Origin: DATEDA01 sp963789885
GTDB taxonomy: Bacteria; Pseudomonadota; Gammaproteobacteria; Burkholderiales; SG8-39
Assembly: GCA_963789885.1 (NCBI GenBank)
Contig: CAWBNB010000004.1
Span: forward strand, 1-64,000
Reading direction: 5' to 3'
DNA length: 64,000 bases
The notes beneath the pieces are model-generated. The model was given only the letters and a program-made list of their open reading frames with translations, made no database searches and was not told where the DNA came from. Each line of letters opens with the position of its first letter. The first letter of the stretch is position 1. The position numbers were made by a program, and so were the translations under genes. Shown here one piece after another: positions 1-8,450 of this stretch.

Positions 1-42
1 ACGACCGCTCCTGGCGGTCAGTCGCCTCGTTCGTTGCTTTCC

Positions 43-1200
43 TCAGCCAGCATGGGCGTCTGCGATCCTCTTCGCGCGGTCGATCGCCTTGCCGCACAGC
101 GCCCGCACGCGGGCAAGCTCCTGCGCCGTGTGCGTGCCCACCAGGGAATCGACGAGGCAGAACCCGACCTGCGCGAACACCTTGAGCCAGCACAGGTCCC
201 AGGCGCGCTCGAATTCCCTGCGGTCGAGCGTGCCCAGCGCCTCCTCCAGGCGCTGCATGTAGTAGAGCCTGAGTGAATCGCGATCTTCCGGCGGCCTGCC
301 GTCATTCGGCGGATAGCACCAGAAATGCAGGAACCAGTACCAGGCGAGGTCGGCCGCGGCCGGTGCGCGGGCGGCAAAGTCCCAATCGAACAGGGACACC
401 CCGCCGGAGGGCGAGACGGCGATGTTGGCGCGGCGGATGTCGCCGTGGACGACGGTCTGCGGCAGCCCGGACAAGGGGACGAGCCAGCGGCCGCGGTGCT
501 CGCAGAGGTCGAGATAGAAATCGCCGTCCGCAGATCCCAGCAGGTCGAGCAGGACCGGCACGTAAGTGCGGAACAGGAAGACCTTTTCGAGCACCTCCGC
601 CACCCAATCGGCCGCTACCGTCCGTCCGCCGGCCGCAGCGCACGGCGCGGTGAACATGGCCGTGTGCTGGTCGAGCGTCAGGAGCGGCAGCTCGGCCCGT
701 TGCACCTGCCCCCAGTATCGCGCGTGCAGGCGCGCAAGCCCGTCGAGAAGGAGGCGGAACGAGCCCTCGTCGAACGTGCCGCGCGGCGCGACGCCGCGCG
801 AGACGTCGTCCATCAGCATCCAGCATTCGCCGCGTCGGCGATGGAAAGCGATATCGATGGTCGGACACGAAAGCGGCGACGGAAGATCCCGGGTCAGCCC
901 GCGCGTCCACAGCGCGGGCTCATTGAATGGAGTGCCGAATAGCTTCACCCGCCACGGCTCGGGGATGAACTTCTTCAGCACGAACCCGCCGGCGTCGCTC
1001 CGCAGCGAGAAGACGTTTGCCGAAATCCTGCCGCCGTCGAGCCGAGCCGCCTCGAGGCGCTCGACCCTCGCCGGCCGCCCAGCGCGACGCAGCGCCGCCG
1101 ACAGAAAGCCGGCGTCCGCCTCGCCGTCGATCACCGGCAGTCCGGCGACCAGTCTGTCGGCCAGGGCGGAATCCAGATCGTCCTTCACCGCTTGGCCCAC
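43..1200 (-). CDS. APH/choline-kinase-fold phosphotransferase
   Basis: A 385-residue protein with the aminoglycoside phosphotransferase/choline kinase fold. The Brenner-type motif HGDIRRAN lies near residues 252-259 and the metal-binding DWD near 272, so the catalytic pair is intact. The N-terminal lobe is poorly conserved but has a FVLKKF strand that could carry the ATP-anchoring lysine. I chose the GTG at 1200 because an AGGAGG sits directly upstream; the longer ATG start at 1314 would overlap the divergent regulator gene and adds low-complexity residues. The family phosphorylates small molecules (aminoglycosides, choline, homoserine and others). The substrate cannot be told from sequence, and nothing nearby makes it a resistance gene. 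It is divergent from the GlxA-type regulator, which may control it (inference). Confidence 0.75.
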   Translation of the reverse strand: MGQAVKDDLDSALADRLVAGLPVIDGEADAGFLSAALRRAGRPARVERLEAARLDGGRISANVFSLRSDAGGFVLKKFIPEPWRVKLFGTPFNEPALWTRGLTRDLPSPLSCPTIDIAFHRRRGECWMLMDDVSRGVAPRGTFDEGSFRLLLDGLARLHARYWGQVQRAELPLLTLDQHTAMFTAPCAAAGGRTVAADWVAEVLEKVFLFRTYVPVLLDLLGSADGDFYLDLCEHRGRWLVPLSGLPQTVVHGDIRRANIAVSPSGGVSLFDWDFAARAPAAADLAWYWFLHFWCYPPNDGRPPEDRDSLRLYYMQRLEEALGTLDRREFERAWDLCWLKVFAQVGFCLVDSLVGTHTAQELARVRALCGKAIDRAKRIADAHAG

Positions 1201-1312
1201 GGGCCCTCCTATGTGTTGTCGACGTCGCCGAACGAAGCATGACGATTGCGGGAGACGGGCGCGAGTGCCACAGTTGCCAATAACGGTGCATTCGTGCCAC
1301 GAGGAGAGCGCC

Positions 1313-2380
1313 ATGACGCCTGCGCGAAACCCCTATCGGGTGAGCTTGCTGGTCATCCCCGAGGCGATGACCTATACGCTGAACGGTCTCTACGACGTCC
1401 TCAATTCGTTCGGCCCCCTGAGCACGCACGACTACGCCCTGCCTAGAGAACCGCCGTTCCGCGTCGAGATGGTGGCGCTGGCGCGCGGTCCGGCCCCGAC
1501 GGCGAGCGGGCTGCCGGTCCAGGCGCACGCCTCCATCGGGGAGGTCGCGCGGACCGACCTCGTGATCATTCCGTCCGTCATGGTCGAAGGCGGGGAATGG
1601 GCGAAGGGCCGCTATCCGGACGTGGTCGAGTGGCTGAACAGGATGCACGGGGAAGGGGCCACGCTGTGCTCGGCGTGTTCGGGACTACTGCTGCTGGCCG
1701 AGACCGGTCTACTGTCCGGCAGAGAGGCGACCATGCACTGGGCCTACGAGCAGACTTTCCGGCGCAACTTTCCGGACATCCGGCTGCGCCTGGAGGAGAT
1801 GTTGGTGACGGCGGGGGAGCGGCAGGAGCTCGTGATGTCGGGCGCGGCCATGGCCTGGCATGACCTCGTGCTGTACCTCATCGACCGATACGTCGGCACG
1901 GCCTCGGCACAATCGATCGCGCGCTTCTTCGCGATGCGGTGGCACGATGACGGCCAGGCACCCTATATCGGCTTCACTTCGCCGACCGGGCACGGGGATG
2001 CCGCCGTCGCGGACGCGCAGGCCTGGCTCGACCGGAATTTCGCGGTGGCCAAGCCCGTCGATGAGATGGTCAGGCGGTCGGGCGTCGCCGAACGCAGCTT
2101 CAAGCGCCGGTTCACCCAAGCTACGGGCATCTCGCCTCTCGACTACGTGCAGCGCCTGCGCGTCGAGTATGCCAAGCGACGGCTCGAGCAATCCGATGCG
2201 CCGATCGACGAGGTCAGCTGGGCGGTCGGCTACGAGGATCCCGCCTTCTTCCGCAGGTTGTTCAGGCGCGTCACCGGCGTCGCCCCCGGCGCCTATCGGC
2301 GCAAGTACCGCGTACCTGGTTCAGCGACGCGCGCCGCCGTCGCCGCGCAGGGAAGGCGCGCGCCCGCCTTGAGCGAGTGA
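1313..2380 (+). CDS. GlxA-type AraC-family transcriptional regulator
   Basis: A 355-residue two-domain regulator. Residues ~5-190 form a DJ-1/PfpI-like (class I glutamine amidotransferase-like) domain with a CSACSG nucleophile-elbow segment. Residues ~235-340 form an AraC/XylS double helix-turn-helix ending in the typical VGYEDPAFFRRLFRRVTGVAPGAYRR signature region. This arrangement is standard for GlxA/FtrA/CdhR regulators, which usually activate an adjacent catabolic gene. The ATG at 1313 is preceded by GAGGAG at 1301-1306; a reading frame extending far upstream to 566 is antisense to the kinase gene and is not used. Likely targets are the divergent kinase or the downstream TPP-enzyme gene (inference). 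The effector is unknown. Confidence 0.85.
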   Translation: MTPARNPYRVSLLVIPEAMTYTLNGLYDVLNSFGPLSTHDYALPREPPFRVEMVALARGPAPTASGLPVQAHASIGEVARTDLVIIPSVMVEGGEWAKGRYPDVVEWLNRMHGEGATLCSACSGLLLLAETGLLSGREATMHWAYEQTFRRNFPDIRLRLEEMLVTAGERQELVMSGAAMAWHDLVLYLIDRYVGTASAQSIARFFAMRWHDDGQAPYIGFTSPTGHGDAAVADAQAWLDRNFAVAKPVDEMVRRSGVAERSFKRRFTQATGISPLDYVQRLRVEYAKRRLEQSDAPIDEVSWAVGYEDPAFFRRLFRRVTGVAPGAYRRKYRVPGSATRAAVAAQGRRAPALSE

Positions 2381-2440
2381 GCGAACGACTCGAGACAAGC
2401 CGAGAACGAACGGCCGCATGATGCGACCCCTTTGAGTGAT

Positions 2441-2498
2441 TGGAGCGCCCGGCGGGATCAATCCGGGCACTGGGTTGAGGCGGTTCCGGTCCCCTGAA
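2441..2498. repeat. 58-nt interspersed repeat, copy 1
   Basis: A 58-nt segment that recurs at 6416-6473 with about six mismatches. It begins TGGAGCGCCCGGCGGGAT and ends GGTTCCGGTCCCCTGAA. The first ~25 nt loosely resemble the complement of a tRNA acceptor and T-arm. It lies ~90 nt upstream of the TPP-enzyme start, while copy 2 lies just outside the IS30 left end. Function is unknown; it could be a small non-autonomous element or remnant IS end. Confidence 0.6.
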
Positions 2499-2585
2499 CG
2501 GATCGACGCTCATGTACAGTTCGGCGGGCAGCTCAGCGCTGATCACAAACGGTTCAGAAGACAGTTCGATGCAGGAGTTGCAACG

Positions 2586-4263
2586 ATGAAGAATGAAGCC
2601 AAGCCCCGCGTGTACGACATCCTTGCCAAGGCCTTCATGCAGGAGGACGTGCGAACATGTTTCGCGCTCCTTGGGGATGCGAACATGAATTGGGCCGCGC
2701 GATTGTCCGAGCAGGGATGCCGCATGGTCTATGTCAGGCACGAGCATTGCGCGCTCGCCGCCGCCATGGCGTACGCGCGAAAGAACTGGGACGTGGGCGT
2801 GGCGACCGTCACGTGCGGGCCCGGTGTGACGCAATTGATCACGGCGCTCCCCGCGGCCGTGCGCGCCCATCTGCCGCTGGTGGTGTTCGCCGGGGAAGCG
2901 CCGCTGAAGAGCGGTTGGTACAACCAGGGCATCGACCAGGCGCCGCTCATCACTGCAACGGGTGCTGCCTATCACAGCTTGCACATGCCCGAGCGCATGC
3001 CTGTTGCGGTACGCGACGCATTCCTGCAGGCGCGCCGCGAACGTCGGCCCGTGGTGATCGGTGTTCCGTTCGATCTGCAGGCCCGGCCCTGGGACGGACC
3101 GGCGGATCTGCCTAGGCCCTCGCACAAATTGTTGCCGCGCCCTTCGCCGATTCCGCCGCATCCCGACGACGTGGCGCAGCGCCGCGCAACTGCTTGCCGG
3201 CGCCGAACGGGTGGTCGTGTTAGCCGGCCTGGGTGCGGTCGAAGCCAAGGCGGGGCCCGCCTGCCGGGCGTTGGCCGCCAAGACGGGTGGACTGCTGTCA
3301 ACGACGCTGCCCGCGAGAGGGCTGTTCCACGACGATCCTTTTTGCATCGGCATCTCGGGCAGCTTCACACCCGAGGTTGGGCTCGAGTACCTGGCGCAGG
3401 CCGACCTCGTCATCGCGGTCGGCTGTTCGCTCGCCTACCACGCGGGCGGCGGCGGCCAGCTCTGGCCGAAGGCGAAGATGCTGCAGATCGATATCGACCC
3501 GGTCGCGGTCAGTCAAGGCCAGGAAGTGGCGCGTCATCACTTGCGAGCCGACGCGCGCCTGGGAGTTGAGGCGCTGACGGCAGCGTTGCCGACCCGCAAC
3601 CGGAGTTGGCGAAGCGATGCGATGGCTGCGCGCATCCGCGATGCGAAACCCGACAGCCATGTATTCGAGATCGAGTCGGGGCTGCTCGACCCGCGCCACG
3701 TGGTCGAGGCGCTGGAAGAGGCTTTGCCGCACGACTGGGAGATGGTTAACTCGGGGGGCCACTGTTCATGGTTCTTCGCGCAGATGCCCTCGCGTCCACA
3801 GGAGAGGTTCCTCACCATCCGCGAGTTTGGCGCGATCGGCAACGGCATCTCGTTCGCCATGGGGGTGGCGGCGGCGCGCCCGGATCGAACCGTCGTGCTG
3901 TTCGACGGCGACGGCAGCCTGATGATGCATGTGCAGGAGCTTGAAACCATCAAGCGCCATCGCCTGAACATCCTGATCGTCGTGATGAACGATGGCGCGT
4001 ACGGCTCCGAACTGCACAAGCTCCGCTCGGAGGGGATGCCCGAGGACGGGTCAGTGTTCGGCTACTGCGATTTCGCGGCAATCGCGCGCGGATTCGGGCT
4101 CGCGGGAAAGACCTTCAAGAATCTGGATGATCTGCCGAGGCTGGTGGCGGAGTTCGCTGCAAGCGGCGGCGCCGCGGTCTGGGACTTTCGCGTCTCCAGT
4201 AAGGTCGTGTCTCCGACCATACGCCGCGCCCATCCTCATCCTGCCAAGGAAAAGGGGGGCTGA
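2586..4263 (+). pseudogene. Thiamine-diphosphate-dependent enzyme, acetolactate synthase family (frameshifted)
   Basis: This is a full-length TPP enzyme of the acetolactate synthase/benzoylformate decarboxylase superfamily, split by one frameshift. The first part (2586-~3176) has the PYR domain with cofactor-activating Glu in RHEHCA (residue ~53). The second (~3178-4263) has the central domain and the PP domain with the Mg/TPP motif GDGS...N (FDGDGSLMM followed by MNDGAYG). Removing one base near 3177 restores 558 residues, normal for the family. ATG 2586 has an AGGAG about 10 nt upstream. The frameshift may be real or an assembly error. Substrate is unknown; known members act on 2-oxoacids or oxalyl-CoA. 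No partner genes suggest branched-chain amino acid synthesis. Confidence 0.8.
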
Positions 4264-4294
4264 ACGACGAAGGGCGGTCACCCATCGTGATTTG

Positions 4295-4312
4295 CGTAAC
4301 TGGCGCGCCCGG
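4295..4312 (-). repeat. tRNA-3'-end-like 18-nt direct repeat, copy 1
   Basis: CGTAACTGGCGCGCCCGG here is identical to 14073-14090. Read on the minus strand it ends ...GGGCGCGCCA, the acceptor end and CCA of an arginine-type tRNA. No tRNA body follows here. The two copies are in direct orientation, about 9.8 kb apart, flanking most of the accessory region. Confidence 0.5.
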
Positions 4313-4459
4313 TCAACGCGCTCCCCGTCGCTCAAATCGACAGCGCCGGTGCCGAGGCGGTCAACCCAGCCTTGACAGCGGCGACTGACTAATTAGAGCC
4401 CCGGCGACCGCGATCTGGCCAAGGCCGACGCCAGCCGGCCGGACTCGAAGACGCACGCT

Positions 4460-5374
4460 TCACCCACCCACTTCCCACGAAGGTCTGGGCCCGAACCGCT
4501 CCACGAGAAAATCGATCAGCGCGCGCACGCGGGACGAGAGCGTGCGGTTGGGTAGGTAGACCAGGTAGATGGCGCTCTCTGGCACGACCTGAAACTGACG
4601 CAGCAGCGGTACCAGTTGACCCTGCTGCAAGGCGTCTCCCACCATATAGACGGGCAGGATGCCGATTCCCAGGCCGGCAGCAACCGCCCCGCGCACCACG
4701 TCGATTTCATCGGTTTCAAACGCGCCGGCGACTGACACCGAATACTTCCGCCCGGCCCGCCGCAGCGTCCAGACCCCCTTTGGCGCAAGCGGCGGAAACA
4801 GCACGCACTCGTGCTTGCGGAGGTCCTCGATCCGGCGCGGCATCCCGCGCCGCTGCAGGTACGCTGGTGCGGCGCACAGCACGGAGCGGTTGGGGGCGAG
4901 TCTTCGCGCCACCAGATTCGGGCCCGGATTGAAGGCCACACGGATGCCCAGGTCGAACCCCCCGTCGCCCAGGTCGACTGCGCGATTGCTGCAGGACAGC
5001 TTGACCTGGATTTTCGGATACCTCTGATAAAACTCGGTGAGCGCGGGCAACAGATGCCGCATCGCGAACGCCGGGACGGCCGTCACTTTCACCACGCCGG
5101 CCGGCTCCGACTGGGTACGCGTCAAGCGCTGCTCGGCTAGCTCCGCTTCCTGCACGATCCTGGCGCAATGCTCGTAGAACTGGGCGCCCGCCTCGGTCAG
5201 GCTGAGCCTGCGCGTCGAGCGGTTCAGCAGCTTCACCGACAGCGCGCCTTCGAGCGCGCTCACGTGCCGGCTCGCCAGCGACTTCGACATGCCGAGTCTG
5301 TCCGCGGCGGCGGAGAAGCTCTTCGCTTCCACCACTTGCGCGAACACGCGCATCCCGCTCAGCCGGTCCTTCAT
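4460..5374 (-). CDS. LysR-family transcriptional regulator
   Basis: A 304-residue LysR-type regulator. The N-terminal winged helix-turn-helix (residues ~3-62) has the usual core FSAAADRLGMSKSLASRHVSALE. The remainder (~90-295) is a periplasmic-binding-protein-like effector domain of the CrgA/DsdC-like class. ATG 5374 gives the standard start (MKDRLSGMRVF). It is divergent from the cupin gene, with a perfect 9-bp inverted repeat between them at 5396-5434 that fits a LysR operator. It therefore probably controls the cupin gene and itself (inference). The inducer is unknown. Confidence 0.9.
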   Translation of the reverse strand: MKDRLSGMRVFAQVVEAKSFSAAADRLGMSKSLASRHVSALEGALSVKLLNRSTRRLSLTEAGAQFYEHCARIVQEAELAEQRLTRTQSEPAGVVKVTAVPAFAMRHLLPALTEFYQRYPKIQVKLSCSNRAVDLGDGGFDLGIRVAFNPGPNLVARRLAPNRSVLCAAPAYLQRRGMPRRIEDLRKHECVLFPPLAPKGVWTLRRAGRKYSVSVAGAFETDEIDVVRGAVAAGLGIGILPVYMVGDALQQGQLVPLLRQFQVVPESAIYLVYLPNRTLSSRVRALIDFLVERFGPRPSWEVGG

Positions 5375-5395
5375 TAGTCTTATTCCTGCAACAAT

Positions 5396-5434
5396 GGATT
5401 GCAGTAAACACTATTTATCCACATCCTGCAATCC
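5396..5434. promoter_or_regulatory. Inverted repeat, candidate LysR operator
   Basis: GGATTGCAG (5396-5404) and CTGCAATCC (5426-5434) form a perfect 9-bp inverted repeat with a 21-nt AT-rich spacer, 21 nt upstream of the lysR start. A further CAATC-N5-GATTG pair overlaps its right arm. Position and symmetry fit a LysR autoregulatory or activation site; binding is inferred. Confidence 0.55.
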
Positions 5435-5524
5435 ACTAGATTGGCGTCGCAGGCGCAGAACGAACCGTTCGCCGACGCCCGGCCCAGGGGTAGCGGCGGA
5501 CACACCAGAGTGGGTATCGAACCG

Positions 5525-5554
5525 AGGAGGTCGTCATGAGTCAGCAGGTCGTCA
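5525..5554 (+). repeat. Duplicated translation-initiation segment, copy 1
   Basis: Thirty bases covering a Shine-Dalgarno (AGGAGG), an ATG and the first codons (Met-Ser-Gln) are repeated with three mismatches at 5598-5627, where the cupin gene starts. It suggests a local tandem duplication of the cupin initiation region. Confidence 0.6.
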
Positions 5555-5574
5555 GAGCCAGGCCGCTTGAATGA
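5536..5574 (+). CDS. Putative 12-residue leader peptide
   Basis: The upstream copy of the duplicated start encodes MSQQVVRARPLE and stops at 5572-5574, 34 nt before the cupin ATG. It has a better Shine-Dalgarno (AGGAGG, 5-nt spacing) than the cupin itself. It could be a translated leader or simply a dead duplicate start. There is no homology evidence. Confidence 0.25.
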   Translation: MSQQVVRARPLE

Positions 5575-5608
5575 ACCTTTCGATCCACATCCAACCCAGG
5601 AGATCGTC

Positions 5609-6070
5609 ATGAGTCAGGAGATCGTCAAAGTCGGGCAGATGGAAATTCGCTATCTCGTGGATGGCGCGCGAACGGGCGGGCTGGGGCTGTTCGAAATGAA
5701 GGTTCCGGCCGGTGCCCACGTGCCTCCGCCGCACAGCCATACCAACAACGAAGAGTGCGTTTACGTGCTGGAGGGCGTGCTCAGATATACGGTCGATGAC
5801 GAAACCCGCGACCTGAAGCCGGGTGAATGGATGTCGACGCCGCGGGGTTCCGTGCACCATTTCAGCAATCCCGGTTCCGGGACCGTGCGCACACTCGTGA
5901 TGCTTACGCCGGATACCGGCGCGCAGTTCTTTCGCGAAGTCGGAGCCCTGGCCGGCGCGGGCGGACCGCCTGATCGGGCGAAGCTCATGGCAGTCATGAC
6001 CCGATACGGGCTGGTGCCCGCCGTGCCGAAGCAGGCGCCGCGCGTCGCGAACGGTCAAACCGTTTCGTGA
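5609..6070 (+). CDS. Small cupin-domain protein
   Basis: A 153-residue single-domain cupin. The first cupin motif is PPPHSHTNNEECVYVLEG (two His and the Glu of the metal site) and the second is PRGSVHHFSNPG with the fourth ligand His. It resembles quercetin-dioxygenase-like cupins of unknown substrate. I chose ATG 5609, with AGGAGA upstream and the Met-Ser-Gln start, rather than the in-frame ATG at 5567, which lacks a ribosome site and overlaps the leader peptide. It sits opposite lysR across an inverted repeat and is probably its target. Enzymatic activity cannot be assigned. Confidence 0.8.
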   Translation: MSQEIVKVGQMEIRYLVDGARTGGLGLFEMKVPAGAHVPPPHSHTNNEECVYVLEGVLRYTVDDETRDLKPGEWMSTPRGSVHHFSNPGSGTVRTLVMLTPDTGAQFFREVGALAGAGGPPDRAKLMAVMTRYGLVPAVPKQAPRVANGQTVS

Positions 6071-6090
6071 GCCTTGCGGAGCGTTGCCCT

Positions 6091-6112
6091 CGGCCCCGTT
6101 TCGGCGGGGCCG
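6091..6112 (+). terminator. Stem-loop downstream of cupin gene
   Basis: CGGCCCCG-TTTCGG-CGGGGCCG makes an 8-bp GC stem with a 6-nt loop, 21 nt after the cupin stop. Only a short ATTTCC follows, so it is a weak intrinsic terminator candidate. Confidence 0.45.
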
Positions 6113-6146
6113 ATTTCCGGCTTCTAGACAACCAGGATCGCACTGC

Positions 6147-6362
6147 ATGACGTACAAGTACGAGATGTCCGCCCCGGGACCGCTCGCTCCTGGGAATATA
6201 CAACATCACGCGCTGACGACTAGCGCGTGTCGCCTAGTGTCGCGCGTTTGGGCGCGAATCCCGTCGGATCACCTCGCGGTGCGCTTCGCCGCTTCGGCTG
6301 CGTTCGTCGGCGGCCTGGCGCTACTGGTATGGCGGGCGACGCTCGCGGTTGCGGCCCTGTGA
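6147..6362 (+). CDS. Possible small membrane protein, unrecognised
   Basis: A 71-codon frame from ATG 6147 whose last ~25 residues (AVRFAASAAFVGGLALLVWRATLAVAAL) could form one membrane helix. There is no clear Shine-Dalgarno and no recognised domain. It lies in the otherwise gene-free 6.1-6.5 kb gap, and chance is a real alternative in GC-rich DNA. Confidence 0.2.
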   Translation: MTYKYEMSAPGPLAPGNIQHHALTTSACRLVSRVWARIPSDHLAVRFAASAAFVGGLALLVWRATLAVAAL

Positions 6363-6383
6363 CGACTGCTCTGCTGAGACGGA

Positions 6384-6409
6384 AAGAGCTTGCTTCGCAG
6401 CAAGCTCTT
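6384..6409. other. Perfect 10-bp hairpin before the IS30 element
   Basis: AAGAGCTTGC and GCAAGCTCTT are perfect inverted arms around TTCGCA, just upstream of the second 58-nt repeat. It could act as a transcription barrier against read-through into the IS. There is no U-tail. The rest of the 6113-6488 gap holds only the weak 71-codon ORF and the repeat. Confidence 0.45.
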
Positions 6410-6415
6410 GAATTC

Positions 6416-6473
6416 TGGCGCGCCCGATGGGATGAATCTGGGCACTGGGTTAAGGCGGTTCCGGTCCCCTGAA
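6416..6473. repeat. 58-nt interspersed repeat, copy 2
   Basis: Second copy of the 2441-2498 repeat (about 90% identical). It ends 15 nt before the IS30 left inverted repeat. Its start TGGCGCGCCCG matches the tRNA-3'-end-like repeats at 4301 and 14079 more closely than copy 1. Confidence 0.6.
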
Positions 6474-6488
6474 AGGCTGCTTTCAACT

Positions 6489-7714
6489 GCGGATTCAACT
6501 GATCGATGCAACACACTAGACGCTATCGAAGCGGAAGGAGTGTTGCAGATGAAGCAAAGGCCACGGATTTACTACTCCGCCACCCAGAGGGCACTCATCT
6601 GGGAGCGCTGGCGGAAGGGCGAGACTCTTCACCAGATCGCAGGGCTATTTGATCGACACCATTCATCGATCCAGCGGATCGTGGCTGAGACGGGCGGAGT
6701 ACGCCCAGCCGATCGGCGCCGTTCGAGATGGGCGCTGACTTTGAGCGAGCGTGAAGAGATTTCGCGTGCCGTAGTAGCAGATCACTCAATCCGCTCGATC
6801 GCGGCGTCGCTCGGTCGAGCACCATCGACTATAAGCCGCGAGATCCGACGCCATGGCGGCCCGGGAGGCTATCGAGCCAGTCGAGCCGACCAGGCGGCTT
6901 GGGATCGGGCTCGTCGCCCGAAGGTCTGTAAACTGGTACAGAACCGAGCGTTGGCACATCTCATAGCAAGCAAGCTATGCCTGGAGTGGTCGCCTGAACA
7001 GATTGCTGGCTGGCTCAAGCGTACCTACCCCGATGACGAAACCTATCAGGTGTCACACGAAACCATTTATCGCAGCCTGTTCATCCAGGCTCGCGGGGCT
7101 CTGAAGAAGGAGCTGATGGCGCATTTGCGGCGGACACGAGGGATGCGCCGCTCGCGACACCACACGCAAAAGACCAGCATTCACGGTCGAATCACTGACG
7201 CGGTATCCATCAGCGAGCGTCCCGCCGCGGCCGAAGACCGCGCCGTACCCGGTCACTGGGAAGGGGACCTTCTGTTCGGCAGCAAGAATAGCCAGATTGC
7301 AACGCTCGTCGAGCGTCAATCACGCTACGTCATGCTCGCGAAGGTCGCCAGCAAAGATACGGAGACGGTCGTCAACACGCTTATCAAGCACACGCAAAAG
7401 TTACCACACGAGCTCTACAAATCGCTGACCTGGGACCGCGGCAAAGAGATGGCGGACCATCAACGCTTCACGCTTGCCACCGACATCAACGTCTATTTCT
7501 GTGATCCTCAGAGCCCTTGGCAACGCGGCTCGAATGAGAATGCGAACGGGCTATTGAGGCAATATTGCCCAAAGGCATCGACCTTTCAGCCTACTCACAA
7601 TCCAAGCTCAACGCGATCGCTCGGCGACTCAACGAACGCCCGAGGAAGACACTAAACTACGAAACACCAGCTGAACGATTTCATCAATCTGTTGCGTCGA
7701 CCGGTTGAATCCGC
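6489..7714 (+). mobile_element. IS30-family insertion sequence
   Basis: The element is bounded by imperfect inverted repeats of ~25 bp: GCGGATTCAACTGATCGATG at 6489 and its complement-like GTTGCGTCGACCGGTTGAAT ending at 7714. It is about 1.23 kb, normal for IS30, with one transposase gene filling it. No obvious short target duplication was seen. Its gene carries a late frameshift, so it is probably inactive unless that is a sequence error. Confidence 0.8.
6549..7708 (+). pseudogene. IS30-family transposase (C-terminal frameshift)
   Basis: The start MKQRPRIYYSATQR has a GGAAGGAG 8 nt upstream. Two N-terminal helix-turn-helix segments (about residues 10-50 and 60-105) precede a DDE integrase core (HWEGDLLFG, LTWDRGKEMADH, SPWQRGSNENANG). 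After LLRQY the frame is lost near 7567. A one-base addition there would restore the family ending (PKGIDLSAYSQSKLNAIARR ... LNYETPAERFH) to the stop at 7706-7708, inside the right inverted repeat. As written the frame ends at 7655 with an unrelated tail. All three catalytic residues lie before the break. Confidence 0.85.
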
Positions 7715-7977
7715 GACCCATACCAGCCGGTCGGGTCTCTTCGAAGCAGACGTTGAATGGTTCGCGTGAACCGCCGCGGCGCGGTGTGTCGTGGGGAACG
7801 CGACCGCAACGGCAACTGCGCTTGCGACGCTTGACCCGGACAAACGAACCCCCAATAATCTTCGGTCAGCGTGAGCGAATCCATCCGTCGCCGTCCGCGC
7901 GACTTTGCAGGCTGTTGCGAGCGCGCGCGGGTTGAAGTTTAGGTACAAAGCGACGCTTGCATTGAGGGTGCCCGAAA

Positions 7978-8376
7978 ATGGCAAAGGTCATCCATACGAT
8001 GGTCCGCGTGCTCGACCTCCAACGGTCGCTACGTTTCTACCGCGACGCCTTCGGTCTCGAAGAGGTGCACCGTCTCGACTTCCCAACGTTTGCGCTGGTG
8101 TATCTCAGGAACCGGGAGAACGACTTCGAAGTCGAGCTCACGCTGAACAAGGACCGGAAGGAACCCTATACGCATGGCGATGGCTACGGCCATTTCGCCG
8201 TCTGCGTCGACGACGCGGCGTCCGAGCGCGACCGGCTCGCCCAGCTCGGCTGCGCGCCGGGGGACGTCAAGGAGTTCAAGGATGGCACCGGCGCTCTACT
8301 CGCACGGTACTTCTTTGTCCAGGATCCGGACGGGTACAAGATCGAGGTGCTCGAGCGTCATGGCCACTACCGCTAG
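7978..8376 (+). CDS. Glyoxalase I / VOC-family protein
   Basis: A 132-residue vicinal-oxygen-chelate protein. It begins with the typical HTMVRVLDLQRSLRFYRDAFG and ends with QDPDGYKIEVLER, the signature surroundings of the metal ligands His, Glu, His and Glu in lactoylglutathione lyase. Length is right for GloA. It lies 74 nt before a GMC dehydrogenase small-subunit gene on the same strand and may be co-transcribed. It may detoxify a dicarbonyl made by that enzyme (inference). It could instead be a related dioxygenase or lyase. Confidence 0.8.
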   Translation: MAKVIHTMVRVLDLQRSLRFYRDAFGLEEVHRLDFPTFALVYLRNRENDFEVELTLNKDRKEPYTHGDGYGHFAVCVDDAASERDRLAQLGCAPGDVKEFKDGTGALLARYFFVQDPDGYKIEVLERHGHYR

Positions 8377-8450
8377 CCAGGCGCGCGCGAGCGAACGATG
8401 CACGGCAAACGCGAGGGGCAACGCCCCGCGCTCCACCACGGGAGGAGAAG

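Noticed and set aside
566..1312. Longer N-terminus of the GlxA-type regulator
   Set aside because: This stretch is antisense to the kinase gene, and a good Shine-Dalgarno precedes the ATG at 1313.
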